64,000 bases of DNA from Sinomonas sp. R1AF57 (GTDB taxonomy: Bacteria > Actinomycetota > Actinomycetes > Actinomycetales > Micrococcaceae). Position numbers and translations under genes: made by a program. The number at the start of each line of letters is the position of its first letter. Position 1 is the first letter of the stretch. The notes under the pieces were generated by a model. It saw nothing but the letters and a program-made list of their open reading frames with translations, had not been told where the DNA came from and did no database searches. The stretch spans positions 3,531,483-3,595,482 of the forward strand of contig NZ_CP022463.1 of NCBI RefSeq assembly GCF_002224485.1, read 5' to 3'. Of this stretch, positions 48,234 through 57,725 are shown in pieces.

Positions 48234-51098
48234 TCACAGCGCCTCCTCCTCCGCCGCTCCCCCGCGGTACACGGCCGCGAGCTCCGACCGTGAGCCAATC
48301 CCGAGCTTCGCGTAGATCCGGGTGAGGTGGTACTGCACAGTCTTGACGGACACGAACAGCTCGCGTGCCGCCTCCCGGTTGCTGCGACCGCCTGCCACGA
48401 GCCGGGCGACGGCCTCCTCCTGGGCGGTGAATGCCGCGGGCGCCGGAACCGGTGCATGCACCCGCGTCTCCTCGGAGTCGGCACGGGAACCGGCACGGGA
48501 CCGGAACACTCCGGTCCCGGCAGCCTGCAGCTCGCGCTCGCACCGTGCCACGTAGACGCTCGCGCCCAGGACGGCGAACGCGTCCCTGGCCGCGGCGAGG
48601 ACGCCGCTCGCGTCACGGCGCCGCCCGGCCCGGCGCAGCGTCTGCCCGTAGGCGAACCGCACCCTTGCGGCGCCCCAGGGCAGCGGCAGCCCCTCGATCG
48701 CGGCCAGCGACTCCTCGAACACCGCCACGGCCTCGTCCAGCCGGCCCTGCGCCCCGAGCAGCCGCCCGCGGACGGAGCCGAGCCGCGCCGTCGTGCTGCG
48801 GTGCCCGGCGCCGCGCGCGGCCTCCTCGAGCGGCGCCAGGAAGGCGTCGGCGCGGTCGAGCTCGCCGGCCATCACGAGCGCGTTGGCGTAGACGTCCTGC
48901 CAGGGCCAGAATCCGGGCTCGTCGACCCACGGCGTACGGTCCATGTGCACGATGGGGTCGAAGGCGCGCAGCACTGCGGCGTAGTCTCCGGCGCTCTCGG
49001 CCACGGCCGCGGCCGCCATCGCGCCGCTGAGCCGCATGACGGGGTAGGCCTCGGGTCCCGCCTGGGCGTGCTGGCTGTGTTCCGCGGCCTCGGCGGCCTG
49101 GCCCCTCAGGGCGCAGACCTGGGCGGCGGTCAGGCGCAGCACGGGCTCGACGAGGCTGATCCCCACGGGGTCGTTGAGCGCGAGCCCGGCACGCGCCGTC
49201 GCGAGCGCGTCGTCCCAGCGGCCCACGGCGAACTCGGCGCGGGCGAGCCACGCGTGCGCCCAGAGCGCGATGCGCAGCGAGCCGGGGCGCCGTGCCGGCG
49301 GGATCGCGGCGCGGAGCTCGAGCCGCGCCGTGTCCATGTCGTCGACGGCGAGCGCGACCCATCCCCGGCCGAGGCGGAGCCGCTGGTCGCGTCCCCCAAG
49401 GTGCGCGGAGGACGAGAGCTCGTCGTACGCCCGCCGCGCCTCCTCGTGGCGCCCCATGAGGCCGAGGGCGAGCCCGAGCATCGCGCGGGCCTCGATCCCG
49501 GCGGTGCTGTCGGGGCCGGCAATCCGCACGGCGGTCTCCGTCCAGGCCAGCATGGCCTCCCCGTCCCAGTTCCCGAGGGCGTCAAGGACCCGGTACTGCG
49601 CGATGCGTGCGGACAGGTCGGCGGGGGCCGTGGGCGGCCGCGTCTCCCAGGCCCGCGCGAGGAGGGCACCGGCCCGGCGCGCCTGCCCGGTGTGGATGGC
49701 GTGGTAGGCGAGCGCGGCGTCGCGCTCGGCGCCCTGCGGCAGCGACTCGATCTGCCGGGCGAGCGGCGCGGCCCGGGTCAGGTCTCCGGCCCCGATCATC
49801 GCCTCCGCCGCCCGCACAAGACGGTCCTCGCGCAGCGCCGGGTCGACGTGGAGCCGTGCGGCAGCGACGAGTGCATCCGCCGCGGCCCCCCAGTCGCCCT
49901 TGGCCGCCTCCGCCTCGGCGAGGGCGTCCACGGCGGCGGCGAGGTCGCCGTCGGGCATCGCCGCAGCGGCGACAAGGTGGCGGACCCTGTCCCGGGTCGA
50001 TTCGGAGAGCTCGGCGGCGCGCGCGTGGAGCGTCGACCGCCGCAGCGGGCCGAGGCCGGCGTGCACCGCGTCGCGGACCAGCGGGTCGCGGATCGTGACC
50101 TGGAGGCTTCCGGCGACGGTGCGGCACTCGAGCAGCCCGGCCGCCCACGCGGCGTCGGCGGCGGCGAGCAGGGCCTCCGCATCGCCTTCGGGGAGCCGCG
50201 CGAGCTGCGCGGCCGCAGCGGCGCTCGGGGTGCCCCCGAGCACGCTCACCGCCTCGACCAGGGCGCGCGACGGCGCGGGGAGCCCCGCGAGCGCGGCCTC
50301 CGCACGCTCGGCAACAGAGCGCACGACGGCGCGCGGCCCCTCTGCTGCGAGCGTCTCCGCCCCGAGGGCCTCCGCTCCGTCCGCGAGCGCCTCGAGGGCG
50401 AGCCCCGGGTTCCCGCCCGTCGCGCGCCATAGCGCCTGGACGGCATCCGGTCCCAGGTCCACGCCGGCGCGCGCGAGCGCGAGTTCGCGCAGGGCCTCGT
50501 GCGTGAGGGGGCCGAGCCGGAGGCGCCGGGCCCGGACGGCGCCGGCGAACTGGGCGGCGGGGCTGGCCGGGCGTGTCCCGGCTGGCCCGCATGCGGCGAG
50601 GACCAGGACGGGGCCGCGGAGCCGGCGGAGGGCGAAGGCGAGGGCTTCGAGGGAGAGCTCGTCGGCGTCCTCGAGGCCGTCGAGCACGATGAGGGCGGGG
50701 CCGCCTTCCGCCGGAGCGCCGTCCCCCGTCAGCCCCGCGAGCCACTCCCCCGCGGCGCGGCCGGCGGGCAGCCACGCGGGCTGGTCGCCGTCGGGCCCCC
50801 ACGCCTCGGCCCCGGAGCCCTCCTCATCCAGCCGGCCGGAGCCCGGCGGCGACGCGACCCCGAGCTGGGCAAGGATGCCGCCTCGCAGCCCCCGCTCCCA
50901 CGGCGTGCCCTCCGCGCGGCGCACCGGGAGGTCGGGGTGGAGCGCGGCGAACGCCTCGCACAGGGCGGTCTTGCCGATGCCGGACGGTCCCTCGACGATG
51001 ACGCACTGCGGGCCCGCGGACGCGGCAGCGCCCAGGAGCGCATCCAGTTCGGACAGCTCCTGGGCGCGCGCGACCACGCCGTCGTGGGGATTCAGCAT
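48234..51098 (-). CDS. benR: Large ATP-binding LuxR-type regulator (LAL), BenR-like
   Basis: The 954-residue protein has an N-terminal AAA-type ATPase with Walker A GPSGIGKTA (37-45) and Walker B ALIVLDGLEDADELS near 128. A long helical TPR-like region follows (about 350-860), then a C-terminal LuxR HTH (FTAQEEAVARLVAGG, then SNREAARELFVSVKTVQYHL). This is the MalT-like LAL architecture. In Corynebacterium glutamicum a LuxR-type BenR is encoded within the ben cluster, and the gene here directly follows the benK-like transporter on the same strand. Activation of ben genes by an aromatic effector is therefore likely but inferred. Confidence 0.8.
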   Translation of the reverse strand: MLNPHDGVVARAQELSELDALLGAAASAGPQCVIVEGPSGIGKTALCEAFAALHPDLPVRRAEGTPWERGLRGGILAQLGVASPPGSGRLDEEGSGAEAWGPDGDQPAWLPAGRAAGEWLAGLTGDGAPAEGGPALIVLDGLEDADELSLEALAFALRRLRGPVLVLAACGPAGTRPASPAAQFAGAVRARRLRLGPLTHEALRELALARAGVDLGPDAVQALWRATGGNPGLALEALADGAEALGAETLAAEGPRAVVRSVAERAEAALAGLPAPSRALVEAVSVLGGTPSAAAAAQLARLPEGDAEALLAAADAAWAAGLLECRTVAGSLQVTIRDPLVRDAVHAGLGPLRRSTLHARAAELSESTRDRVRHLVAAAAMPDGDLAAAVDALAEAEAAKGDWGAAADALVAAARLHVDPALREDRLVRAAEAMIGAGDLTRAAPLARQIESLPQGAERDAALAYHAIHTGQARRAGALLARAWETRPPTAPADLSARIAQYRVLDALGNWDGEAMLAWTETAVRIAGPDSTAGIEARAMLGLALGLMGRHEEARRAYDELSSSAHLGGRDQRLRLGRGWVALAVDDMDTARLELRAAIPPARRPGSLRIALWAHAWLARAEFAVGRWDDALATARAGLALNDPVGISLVEPVLRLTAAQVCALRGQAAEAAEHSQHAQAGPEAYPVMRLSGAMAAAAVAESAGDYAAVLRAFDPIVHMDRTPWVDEPGFWPWQDVYANALVMAGELDRADAFLAPLEEAARGAGHRSTTARLGSVRGRLLGAQGRLDEAVAVFEESLAAIEGLPLPWGAARVRFAYGQTLRRAGRRRDASGVLAAARDAFAVLGASVYVARCERELQAAGTGVFRSRAGSRADSEETRVHAPVPAPAAFTAQEEAVARLVAGGRSNREAARELFVSVKTVQYHLTRIYAKLGIGSRSELAAVYRGGAAEEEAL

Positions 51099-51155
51099 GC
51101 CTCGACCGTATCCCCCGCCGACGTGACGCGCATCATTGCCCCGCCTTCGGCGAGC

Positions 51156-52523
51156 TCACTGCAGCGCCGGCTCCGCCTCGCCGTCGTGCGCCGGGGCCGC
51201 GCCGAGCGCCTCCTCGTGCGCCGCCGGCCGCGGGACGAGGGCGGTGACCACCGCGCCGAGCAGCGCGACGACCGCGAAGATCCAGAATGCGGCCTGGCCG
51301 GTCACGCCCGCCGAGAGCAGAAGCCCCCCGGCCAGCGGGCCGAGGATGCCGCCGAGCCGCCCGAACCCGGCGCACCACGCGACTCCGGCCGCGCGGGTCT
51401 GCGTCGTGTAGAAGTTCGAGACGAACCCGTACACGAGCACCTGCGTGCCGATCGTGCCGACCCCGGCCACACCGACGGCCGTCAGGAGCACCGCGAACGG
51501 CATGTGGAACGTCAGCAGCACGAGGGCGAGGGCGGCGAGCGCGAACGTGCCGGCGATGATCCGCTTGGGCCCGGTGCGGTCCACGGTCGCCGCGGCGACG
51601 AGCCCGCCCACGATCGCGGCCGCGTTGAGCACGAGCAGGAACGTCAGCGAGTACGCCTTCCCGAACCCGTACTGGCCCATGATCTCGGGCAGCCACGTGT
51701 TGAGCCCGTACGTCAGCAGGAGCCCGGCGAAGCTCATGAGCCCGAGCAGCGCCGTCGGGAGGGCGAAGCGGCGCGTGGCCAGCCCGGCGAACCCGGCGCG
51801 CTCGCGCGGGGCGCCGGCGGCGGCGGCCGGCGGCCGGCTCGTCTCGGGGAGCACGACGCCGGTCCGGCGGCTGAGCTCCTCGGCCTCCTCGCGCCGGCCC
51901 CGCGAGAGCAGCCACATGGGCGACTCGGGCAGCTTGGCGAGCGCGAGCGGGAGGATCGTGACGAGCGGGACGGCCCCGATCCAGAACAGGGGGCGCCAGT
52001 CGAGCCCGTTGCCGAACCCGAGTGCGAGGAGTGAGGCGAGCACGCCGCCGGCGGGGACGCCGGAGTAGACGATGGCGTTGCAGAGGTTGCGCCGGTTCTT
52101 GGGCGCGAATTCGGCGACGATGGCGCCGGCAGTGGCCACGAGGGCCCCCACGCCGATGCCGGTGAAGAACCGGAACGCGCCGAACAGGGTGACGCTCGTG
52201 GTCAGGGCGGTCGCGGCCATGCCGACCGAGAACCAGGCGAGGGCCAGGAGCATGACCTTGCGGCGGCCCACGAAGTCGCCGATCGCTCCGCTCGCGAGCG
52301 CGCCGACCATGACGCCGATGAGCGCGTAGCTGCCGAGGGCGCCGGCGGTGGCGGGATCGAGCTGGCCGATCTGGCTCGGGTCGCGGAGGAGGCCCGAGAC
52401 GACCGTGCCGTACACGACGAGGTCATAGCCGTCGAAGGTGAGGGCCGCCGCACCGAGGGCGACGACCCACACCAGGGTGGTGCGCTGTCGCTGCGAGGGC
52501 GCAGCCAATGCTGAAGATGACAT
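51156..52523 (-). CDS. benK: Aromatic acid:H+ symporter (AAHS family, BenK/PcaK-like)
   Basis: The 455-residue 12-helix transporter has the AAHS signature AALTFDGYDLVVYGTVVSGLL in helix 1, DFVGRRKVMLLALAWFS in the first loop, GIGVGALVATAGAIVAEFAPKNRR in helix 4-5 and the DRTGPKRIIAGTF loop. The Asp in helix 1 and the DGYD motif are hallmarks of PcaK/BenK. The start at 52523 follows GGAGTCTTGC. It lies downstream of benABCD, so benzoate is the likely substrate. A dyad and a hairpin lie in the gap from benD. Confidence 0.9.
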   Translation of the reverse strand: MSSSALAAPSQRQRTTLVWVVALGAAALTFDGYDLVVYGTVVSGLLRDPSQIGQLDPATAGALGSYALIGVMVGALASGAIGDFVGRRKVMLLALAWFSVGMAATALTTSVTLFGAFRFFTGIGVGALVATAGAIVAEFAPKNRRNLCNAIVYSGVPAGGVLASLLALGFGNGLDWRPLFWIGAVPLVTILPLALAKLPESPMWLLSRGRREEAEELSRRTGVVLPETSRPPAAAAGAPRERAGFAGLATRRFALPTALLGLMSFAGLLLTYGLNTWLPEIMGQYGFGKAYSLTFLLVLNAAAIVGGLVAAATVDRTGPKRIIAGTFALAALALVLLTFHMPFAVLLTAVGVAGVGTIGTQVLVYGFVSNFYTTQTRAAGVAWCAGFGRLGGILGPLAGGLLLSAGVTGQAAFWIFAVVALLGAVVTALVPRPAAHEEALGAAPAHDGEAEPALQ

Positions 52524-52591
52524 GCAAGACTCCGATGTCTGTGCTGGGATCTGGAGCTGGACAACTGCTGGTGGTGGTGCTGGGTGACGCT

Positions 52592-52609
52592 GATCACACA
52601 GGGGTGATC
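52592..52609 (-). promoter_or_regulatory. Candidate operator upstream of benK, shared with benA
   Basis: GATCAC (52592-52597) and GTGATC (52604-52609) form a dyad with a 6-bp centre, about 70-87 bp upstream of benK. The 12-mer GATCACACAGGG (52592-52603) matches GATCACACTGGG upstream of benA (56635-56646) at 11 of 12 positions. This suggests one regulator, probably the BenR-like protein, at both promoters. Confidence 0.55.
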
Positions 52610-52614
52610 CGAAA

Positions 52615-52645
52615 CCGCCCCCGGGCCTGGCAGGCCCGGGGGCGG
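52615..52645 (-). terminator. Hairpin after benD
   Basis: Perfect 15-bp arms CCGCCCCCGGGCCTG (52615-52629) and CAGGCCCGGGGGCGG (52631-52645) surround a single central G, so the real loop is a few bases larger. It lies 21 bp after the benD stop on the minus strand. It would end or attenuate the benABCD transcript before benK, matching the separate operator of benK. Confidence 0.7.
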
Positions 52646-52666
52646 CAACGCGAGGGGGGAGGAGCC

Positions 52667-53494
52667 TCAGCCGAGGTCGCCTCCGGCCACAGGCAGGATG
52701 GTGCCCGTGATGTAGGACGCCTCGTCCGAGGCGAGGAAGCAGATCGCGGCGGCCTGCTCGTCGAGGGTGCCGTAGCGCTTCAGGAGCGAGGACTCCACGG
52801 TCTGGTCCACGATCTGCTGGTACCAGGCCTTCTCCTGCTCGGTGGCGGGGAGCGGCCCGCGCTGGACGGCGCGCGGCGGCGCCTCGGTCCCGCCGGGCGC
52901 GGTCGCGACGACGCGCACGCCGTGCGGGGCGGCCTCGAGCGCGAGCGCGGTGGTGATGGCGCGGACGCCGCCCTTCGACGCAGCGTACGGGACGCGGTTG
53001 ACGCCGCGGGTCGCGACCGAGGAGACGTTCACGATCGTCCCGGACTGCTGGGCGATGAGGTGCGGCAGCGCGGCCCGGCACATCCACAGCGTCGGGAACA
53101 GGGAGCGGCGCACCTCCTTCTCGATCTCCTCGGGCGTGTAGTGCTCGTACGGCTTGGCCCAGATGGTCCCGCCCACGTTGTTCACGACGACGTCGATGCG
53201 CCCCGCCGCGGCGAGCGCGCCGTCGGTGGCGGCCAGGGCGCCGTCGTACGTCTCGAGATCTGCGGTAACGCTGTGCGCCTTGCCGCCGGCCTCGCGGAGC
53301 GCGCTGGCGACCTCGTGCACGAGCTCGGCCCGGTCGGCGAGGACCACCTCGCCGCCCTCCGCCGCGATGCGCTCGGCGACGGCGCGGCCGATCCCCTGGG
53401 CGGCGCCGGTGACGATCACAGCCTTGCCCGCGAAGCGGGCGGCGAACGTCGCCGGGCGCTGTGCTGTCTCGGTCTCGGCCTGCGCCGGGCTCAT
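52667..53494 (-). CDS. benD: 1,6-Dihydroxycyclohexa-2,4-diene-1-carboxylate dehydrogenase
   Basis: The 275-residue short-chain dehydrogenase converts the cis-diol of benzoate to catechol with release of CO2 and NADH. It shows the cofactor loop VTGAAQGIGRAVAERIAAEGG, NNVGG in place of NNAG, the catalytic Ser in VNVSSVAT and the YAASK motif. The start at 53494 overlaps the benC stop by four bases. Length and the NNVGGTIWAKP stretch agree with BenD/XylL proteins. It is the fourth gene of the benABCD operon. Confidence 0.93.
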   Translation of the reverse strand: MSPAQAETETAQRPATFAARFAGKAVIVTGAAQGIGRAVAERIAAEGGEVVLADRAELVHEVASALREAGGKAHSVTADLETYDGALAATDGALAAAGRIDVVVNNVGGTIWAKPYEHYTPEEIEKEVRRSLFPTLWMCRAALPHLIAQQSGTIVNVSSVATRGVNRVPYAASKGGVRAITTALALEAAPHGVRVVATAPGGTEAPPRAVQRGPLPATEQEKAWYQQIVDQTVESSLLKRYGTLDEQAAAICFLASDEASYITGTILPVAGGDLG

Positions 53495-54552
53495 GCGGCC
53501 TGCCCGGGGTGCACGGCGTGCTCGTGAGGCACACCGACGGCGAACCGCTCGTAGTAGAAGTTCGTCGGCGTGATGCCCTCGGCCGCGAAGTACTTCCGAA
53601 CAGCGTCCACCATCGCCGGCGGACCGCACAGGTAGACGTCCACGTCGCCGTCGTTGAGGTGCTCTGCCAGGAGGTGCTGCGTGACGTAGCCCTTCTTGGG
53701 GTGCTCGGACTCGGCGTCGGCCACGATCGTGTCGAACGTGAACCCCTCGATCGAGGCGGCATAGCGCTCGAGGGCCTCGACCTCGACGAGGTCCTTGTCC
53801 CACGTGGCGCCGTACGCGAGATGGATCGGGAACGCGGGCGCCTCGCCCGAGGCCGAGAGCTTCTCGAGCATCGCCAGCTGCGGGGCGATCCCGGTGCCGC
53901 CGGCCAGCATGAGGACCGGGCGCTTGACATCGCGCAGGAAGAAGCTGCCGATCGGCCCCTCGAGCACGAGGCGGTCTCCCTCTGCGGCGCGCTCCTTGAG
54001 GTACGTGGTCATGACGCCGTCGGGCGCGGTGCGGACCAGGAAGGTGAGCTTCTCCGCGCCGGGGCCGCTCGAGAACGAGTAGCTGCGCTCCTCGTCCGTG
54101 CCGGGCACCTTGACGTTCATGTACTGGCCCGGCAGGTAGTGCAGCTTCTCGCGGTCGTCGACGGCGAGCGTGAGGCCGGCCGTGTTGTCGGCGTACCAGT
54201 GCAGCTTCTCGAGTGTGGCCGTGAACTGGCCGATGCTGCTCTTCGCCATGTCCGCCGTGCCCGAGATCCGAAGCACGAGGTCGCTCTCGGGCTGCATCTG
54301 GCACGGCAGGCAGAAGCCTGCGTCGGCCTCCTCCTCGGTCAGCGCCTCATCGATGTAGTCGCCGCCGTCATACGTGCCCGACTCACAGAAGGCCTTGCAG
54401 GTCCCGCACGCGCCGTCGCGGCAGTCCAGAGGGATGTTGATCCGGGCCCGGTAGGACGCATCGGCGACGGTCTGCCCCGGGGGAACGGTGATGAACTGCG
54501 TGACGCCGTCTTCGAAGGCGAGGGCAACCTTGTGTCCGGTCGCGGTGGTCAT
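53491..54552 (-). CDS. benC: Benzoate 1,2-dioxygenase reductase subunit
   Basis: The 353-residue electron-transfer protein has an N-terminal plant-type [2Fe-2S] ferredoxin (CRDGACGTCKAFC with the last Cys in CLPC, about residues 42-83). A FAD domain follows (RSYSFSSGPGAEKLTF) and then an NADH domain (VLMLAGGTGIAPQLAML and VYLCGPPAMVDAV). This is the BenC/XylZ order. The ATG at 54552 follows GAGGAG; the frame is open to 54588. It lies between benB and benD with short or overlapping junctions. Confidence 0.95.
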   Translation of the reverse strand: MTTATGHKVALAFEDGVTQFITVPPGQTVADASYRARINIPLDCRDGACGTCKAFCESGTYDGGDYIDEALTEEEADAGFCLPCQMQPESDLVLRISGTADMAKSSIGQFTATLEKLHWYADNTAGLTLAVDDREKLHYLPGQYMNVKVPGTDEERSYSFSSGPGAEKLTFLVRTAPDGVMTTYLKERAAEGDRLVLEGPIGSFFLRDVKRPVLMLAGGTGIAPQLAMLEKLSASGEAPAFPIHLAYGATWDKDLVEVEALERYAASIEGFTFDTIVADAESEHPKKGYVTQHLLAEHLNDGDVDVYLCGPPAMVDAVRKYFAAEGITPTNFYYERFAVGVPHEHAVHPGQAA

Positions 54553-54562
54553 AGGAATCTCC

Positions 54563-55081
54563 TCAGATGTGGTAGATGTCCACCACATGGTGGATGTAGT
54601 CGTTCTTGAGGACGACCTTCTTCTTGGTGATCACCGGCTGCGTGCCGGAGAAGTCGATCGTGTAGAAGGAGTCGCCGAAGTACGTGTCGACCGTGTTGTA
54701 GCGGTAGTAGAGGGTGAACCAGTTGAAACGGACGTCCACGACGTCGCCGTTCTGGGCCACGATCTCGACGTTGGTGATGTTGTGGCCCGTGCGCGGGTCG
54801 GGCAGGCTCGTCGCACCCGAGCGCTCCGTCTTGATGCGGAAGACGCGGTCCTCGAGGCCACCTCGGTTGGGGTAGTAGATGAGCGAGATCTCGCGCTGGG
54901 GGTCCTCGGTGAGGCTGTGGTCGTCGGCCCAGGCCGGCATCCAGAACTCGGCTTCGGGGTGGTAGCAGTCCACCCAGCGGTCGAACTCGCGGTCATCAAG
55001 GAAGCGGGCCTCGCGGTAGAGGAATTGGCGCACGTCCTCGAGCCCGATGGTCCCGGGCACGATGGTGGTCATGAGGGTCAT
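54563..55081 (-). CDS. benB: Benzoate 1,2-dioxygenase small (beta) subunit
   Basis: The 172-residue subunit has the ring-hydroxylating dioxygenase beta fold: FLYREARFLDDREFDRWVDCYHPEAEFWMPAW, SLIYYPNRGGLEDRVFRI and NWFTLYYRYNTVDTYFG. These are the BenB/XylY hallmarks. It forms the alpha3beta3 oxygenase with BenA. AAGGAGAGAATCCC precedes the ATG at 55081. Its stop is 10 nt from the benC start. Confidence 0.95.
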   Translation of the reverse strand: MTLMTTIVPGTIGLEDVRQFLYREARFLDDREFDRWVDCYHPEAEFWMPAWADDHSLTEDPQREISLIYYPNRGGLEDRVFRIKTERSGATSLPDPRTGHNITNVEIVAQNGDVVDVRFNWFTLYYRYNTVDTYFGDSFYTIDFSGTQPVITKKKVVLKNDYIHHVVDIYHI

Positions 55082-55125
55082 GGGATTCTCTCCTTGAAGG
55101 AACTGGCGAAGGATCCGTGCCTGGA

Positions 55126-56556
55126 TCAGTTGGACTCGGCGTGGTGCGAACACGCGGACTGCAGGTGCCCGTCCGGGTGTGCGGCACCGTCGGGCGCGGC
55201 ACCCTCGAGTCGCTCCTCGGAAGCGACCGCTGCGCGCATCGCCTCGCGCCAGTAGCCGTGCTGGATCGGGTACAGGCCCTCGTCCTCGGTCTTGACCCCG
55301 CTCGAGATCGGGTTGAGGCCCAGGCCCTTGGCAGTCTCGTCCGGACCCGTGATCTGGTGGGTCTGGCCGCGGCTCATGTCGTTCCACGGGGCGGCGGAGG
55401 CGAGGTACGTCTTCTGGCAGGAGCGGAACTCCTCGAGGTCGTCCGGGGTGGCCATGCCGGTGGCATTGAAGAAGTCCTCGTACTGGCGGATGCGGTTGGC
55501 GCGGGCCTCGGCGGACTCGCCCTTGGGGGCGATGCAGTAGATCGTGACCTCGGTCTTGTCCACGGAGATCGGCCGGAAGTGGCGGATCTGCGAGCTGAAC
55601 TGGTCCATGAGGTAGACGTTCGGGTAGAGGCACAGGTTGCGGGAGGCGCCGATCATGAACTCCGCGCGCTCGGCGCCGAACTTCTCGGTCCACTCGTCCT
55701 TCATGTCGAAGTTGGGGCGGTCCTGCGGGTTGCCCCACCACATCCACAGCAGGAGGTGGCCGTGCTCGAACGAGTAGTAGCCGCCGCCCTGCTTGCCCCA
55801 CGTGCCGGCGTCCATGGCCTTGGTCTCGTTGGCCGACTCGCCGGTGCCGCGGCGGGCGGTGGTGGCGGCGTAGTTCCAGTGGGTCGCCGAGACGTGGTAG
55901 CCGTCGGCGCCGTTCTCGGCCTGGACCTTCCAGTTGCCGTCGTACGTGTAGGTCGAGGAGCCGCGGAGCACCTCGAGGCCCTCGGGCGACTGGTCCACGA
56001 TCATGTCGATGATCTTGGTGGACTCCCCGAGGTGCTCCGTCAGCGGCTTGACGTCGGGGTTGATGCTGCCGAACAGGAAGCCCCGGTAGCTCTCGAAGCG
56101 GGCCACCTTCGTGAGGTCGTGCGAGCCCTCCTTGTTGAACTGCTCGGGGTAGCCGGCGCCCTTCGGGTCCTTGACCTTGAGCAGCTTGCCGTTGTTCGAG
56201 AAGGTCCAGCCGTGGAATGGGCAGGTGAAGGTGGTGCGGTTGTCCGTCTTGCGGCGGCAGAGCATCGCACCGCGGTGGCTGCAGGCGTTGATGTGGGCGT
56301 GGAGCTGCTCGTCCTTGCCGCGCGAGATGACGATCGGCTGGCGGCCGATGTAGGTGGTGAAGTAGTCCCCGACGTTGGGGATCTGGCTCTCGTGGGCCAG
56401 GTAGACCCAGTTGCCCTCGAAGATGTACTTCATCTCGAGCTCGAACAGCTCCTCATCGGTGAAGATGCTGCGCTTGGCTCGGTAGGTCCCGGTCGACGCG
56501 TCTTCGATCAGTGCGTCGGAGAGCTGGGCGCGGACGTGGTCCAGGGTTTCCGTCAT
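55126..56556 (-). CDS. benA: Benzoate 1,2-dioxygenase large (alpha) subunit
   Basis: The 476-residue catalytic subunit has a Rieske [2Fe-2S] site (C92-H94 in [10 protein letters not shown] and C112-H115 in TCPFHGW) and a mononuclear iron site with [13 protein letters not shown] near residue 220. The C terminus is long and His rich ([13 protein letters not shown]). Overall spacing and [21 protein letters not shown] match BenA/XylX. It is the first gene of benABCD, reading away from catA across a 275-bp regulatory gap. Confidence 0.95.
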   Translation of the reverse strand: MTETLDHVRAQLSDALIEDASTGTYRAKRSIFTDEELFELEMKYIFEGNWVYLAHESQIPNVGDYFTTYIGRQPIVISRGKDEQLHAHINACSHRGAMLCRRKTDNRTTFTCPFHGWTFSNNGKLLKVKDPKGAGYPEQFNKEGSHDLTKVARFESYRGFLFGSINPDVKPLTEHLGESTKIIDMIVDQSPEGLEVLRGSSTYTYDGNWKVQAENGADGYHVSATHWNYAATTARRGTGESANETKAMDAGTWGKQGGGYYSFEHGHLLLWMWWGNPQDRPNFDMKDEWTEKFGAERAEFMIGASRNLCLYPNVYLMDQFSSQIRHFRPISVDKTEVTIYCIAPKGESAEARANRIRQYEDFFNATGMATPDDLEEFRSCQKTYLASAAPWNDMSRGQTHQITGPDETAKGLGLNPISSGVKTEDEGLYPIQHGYWREAMRAAVASEERLEGAAPDGAAHPDGHLQSACSHHAESN

Positions 56557-56634
56557 TGGTTGTCTCCCTTTGCCTGTGGCTTTCCACGACGTCGTCGTCG
56601 CGGGCTGTGAAAGATCCTGTCAAGCCGTGAGGCC

Positions 56635-56732
56635 GATCACACTGGGCTTTTGCCTAGGGTCGGCCAAGGGTGCTTTTCAAACGCACTGAATATCAATGAG
56701 ATGTAACTAGGTATTTGTGCGCACGCAATACC
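56635..56732. promoter_or_regulatory. benA-catA intergenic operators
   Basis: Two candidate sites are visible in the 275-bp divergent gap. GATCACACTGGG (56635-56646), preceded by GTGA at 56627-56630, is almost identical to a site before benK and lies 79-90 bp upstream of benA. Nearer to catA, GGTATT (56710-56715) and AATACC (56727-56732) flank a core with the palindrome GTGCGCAC (56717-56724), forming a 23-bp dyad. The first may bind the BenR-like protein, the second a catA regulator encoded elsewhere. The sequence between is AT-richer than average, as expected of promoters. Confidence 0.6.
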
Positions 56733-56831
56733 GAGGCCTAGCGTGAAGGGCAACGCGACCGACTGTGCCGCCCATCACGCCGACGGCTGATCAGCCAGCC
56801 CCCACCCGGCCCATCATCGAGGAGGATGACC

Positions 56832-57692
56832 ATGAGCCAGACCACCACGGAATTCGACGCCAAGGCTGCCGAGTCCGGCAACAAGGCCACCGAGCGCTTC
56901 AAGTCCAGCGGCAAGCGCGCCGCCCTCGACGTTCCGAAGGAACGCGTCTCGCTGCTTGCCCGCGAGGTGCTCGAGGCCGTCTACGCCACCATCCGCAAGC
57001 ACAAGGTCACGTACGCCGAGTACAACGCCCTCAAGGACTGGCTGATCAGCGTCGGCGAGGACGGCGAGTGGCCGCTCTTCCTCGACGTGTGGGTCGAGCA
57101 CGTCGTTGAGGAGGTCGCGACGGAGAACCGCAAGGGCTCCAAGGGCACCATCGAGGGCCCGTACTACGTGCCGGACTCCCCCGCCCAGAAGACCCCGGCC
57201 CGCCTGCCGCGCCGCGACGACGAGCCCGGCACCGAGCTGACCTGGAAGGGCCAGATCCGCGACCTCGACGGCAACGGCCTCCCCGGCAAGGTGGAGATCT
57301 GGCACGCCGACGCCGCGGGCTTCTACTCGCAGTACGCCCCGGGCCTGCCCGAGTGGAACCTCCGCGGCACCGTCCTCGCCGACGAGAACGGCAACTTCGA
57401 GATCCAGACGATGCGCCCGGCCCCGTACCAGATCCCGACCGACGGCGCCTGCGGCAAGCTGATCGCCGCCGCCGGCTGGCACGCGTGGCGCCCGGCGCAC
57501 ATCCACGTCAAGGTCTCGGCTCCGGGCCACGAGCTCATCACCGCGCAGCTCTACTTCCCGGGCGACGCCCACAACGACGACGACATCGCCTCGGCCGTCA
57601 AGCCCGAGCTCATCCTCGACCCGAAGCCCGCTGCGGACGGCAAGGGCGAGGAGATGGTGTACGACTTCGTCCTCGACCCCGCCGAGGGCTGA
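56832..57692 (+). CDS. catA: Catechol 1,2-dioxygenase
   Basis: The 286-residue intradiol dioxygenase opens catechol to cis,cis-muconate. Non-heme Fe(III) ligands are visible as Y165 (GFYSQYAP), Y199 (RPAPYQIP), H223 and H225 (RPAHIHV). The N-terminal helical linker precedes the GPYYVPDSP segment typical of CatA. The ATG at 56832 is chosen because GGAGG is 6 nt upstream; the ATG at 56826 abuts that site. It is divergent from benABCD and followed by a strong terminator, so catB and catC, needed next, are not in this unit. Confidence 0.95.
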   Translation: MSQTTTEFDAKAAESGNKATERFKSSGKRAALDVPKERVSLLAREVLEAVYATIRKHKVTYAEYNALKDWLISVGEDGEWPLFLDVWVEHVVEEVATENRKGSKGTIEGPYYVPDSPAQKTPARLPRRDDEPGTELTWKGQIRDLDGNGLPGKVEIWHADAAGFYSQYAPGLPEWNLRGTVLADENGNFEIQTMRPAPYQIPTDGACGKLIAAAGWHAWRPAHIHVKVSAPGHELITAQLYFPGDAHNDDDIASAVKPELILDPKPAADGKGEEMVYDFVLDPAEG

Positions 57693-57725
57693 ATCGCGGC
57701 CTGATCCGACCAGCCACCGTGCTGC

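Noticed and set aside
48327-50432. Long plus-strand frames opposite the LAL regulator
   Set aside because: They are antisense shadows caused by GC-rich third positions; the minus-strand frame has Walker and LuxR motifs.
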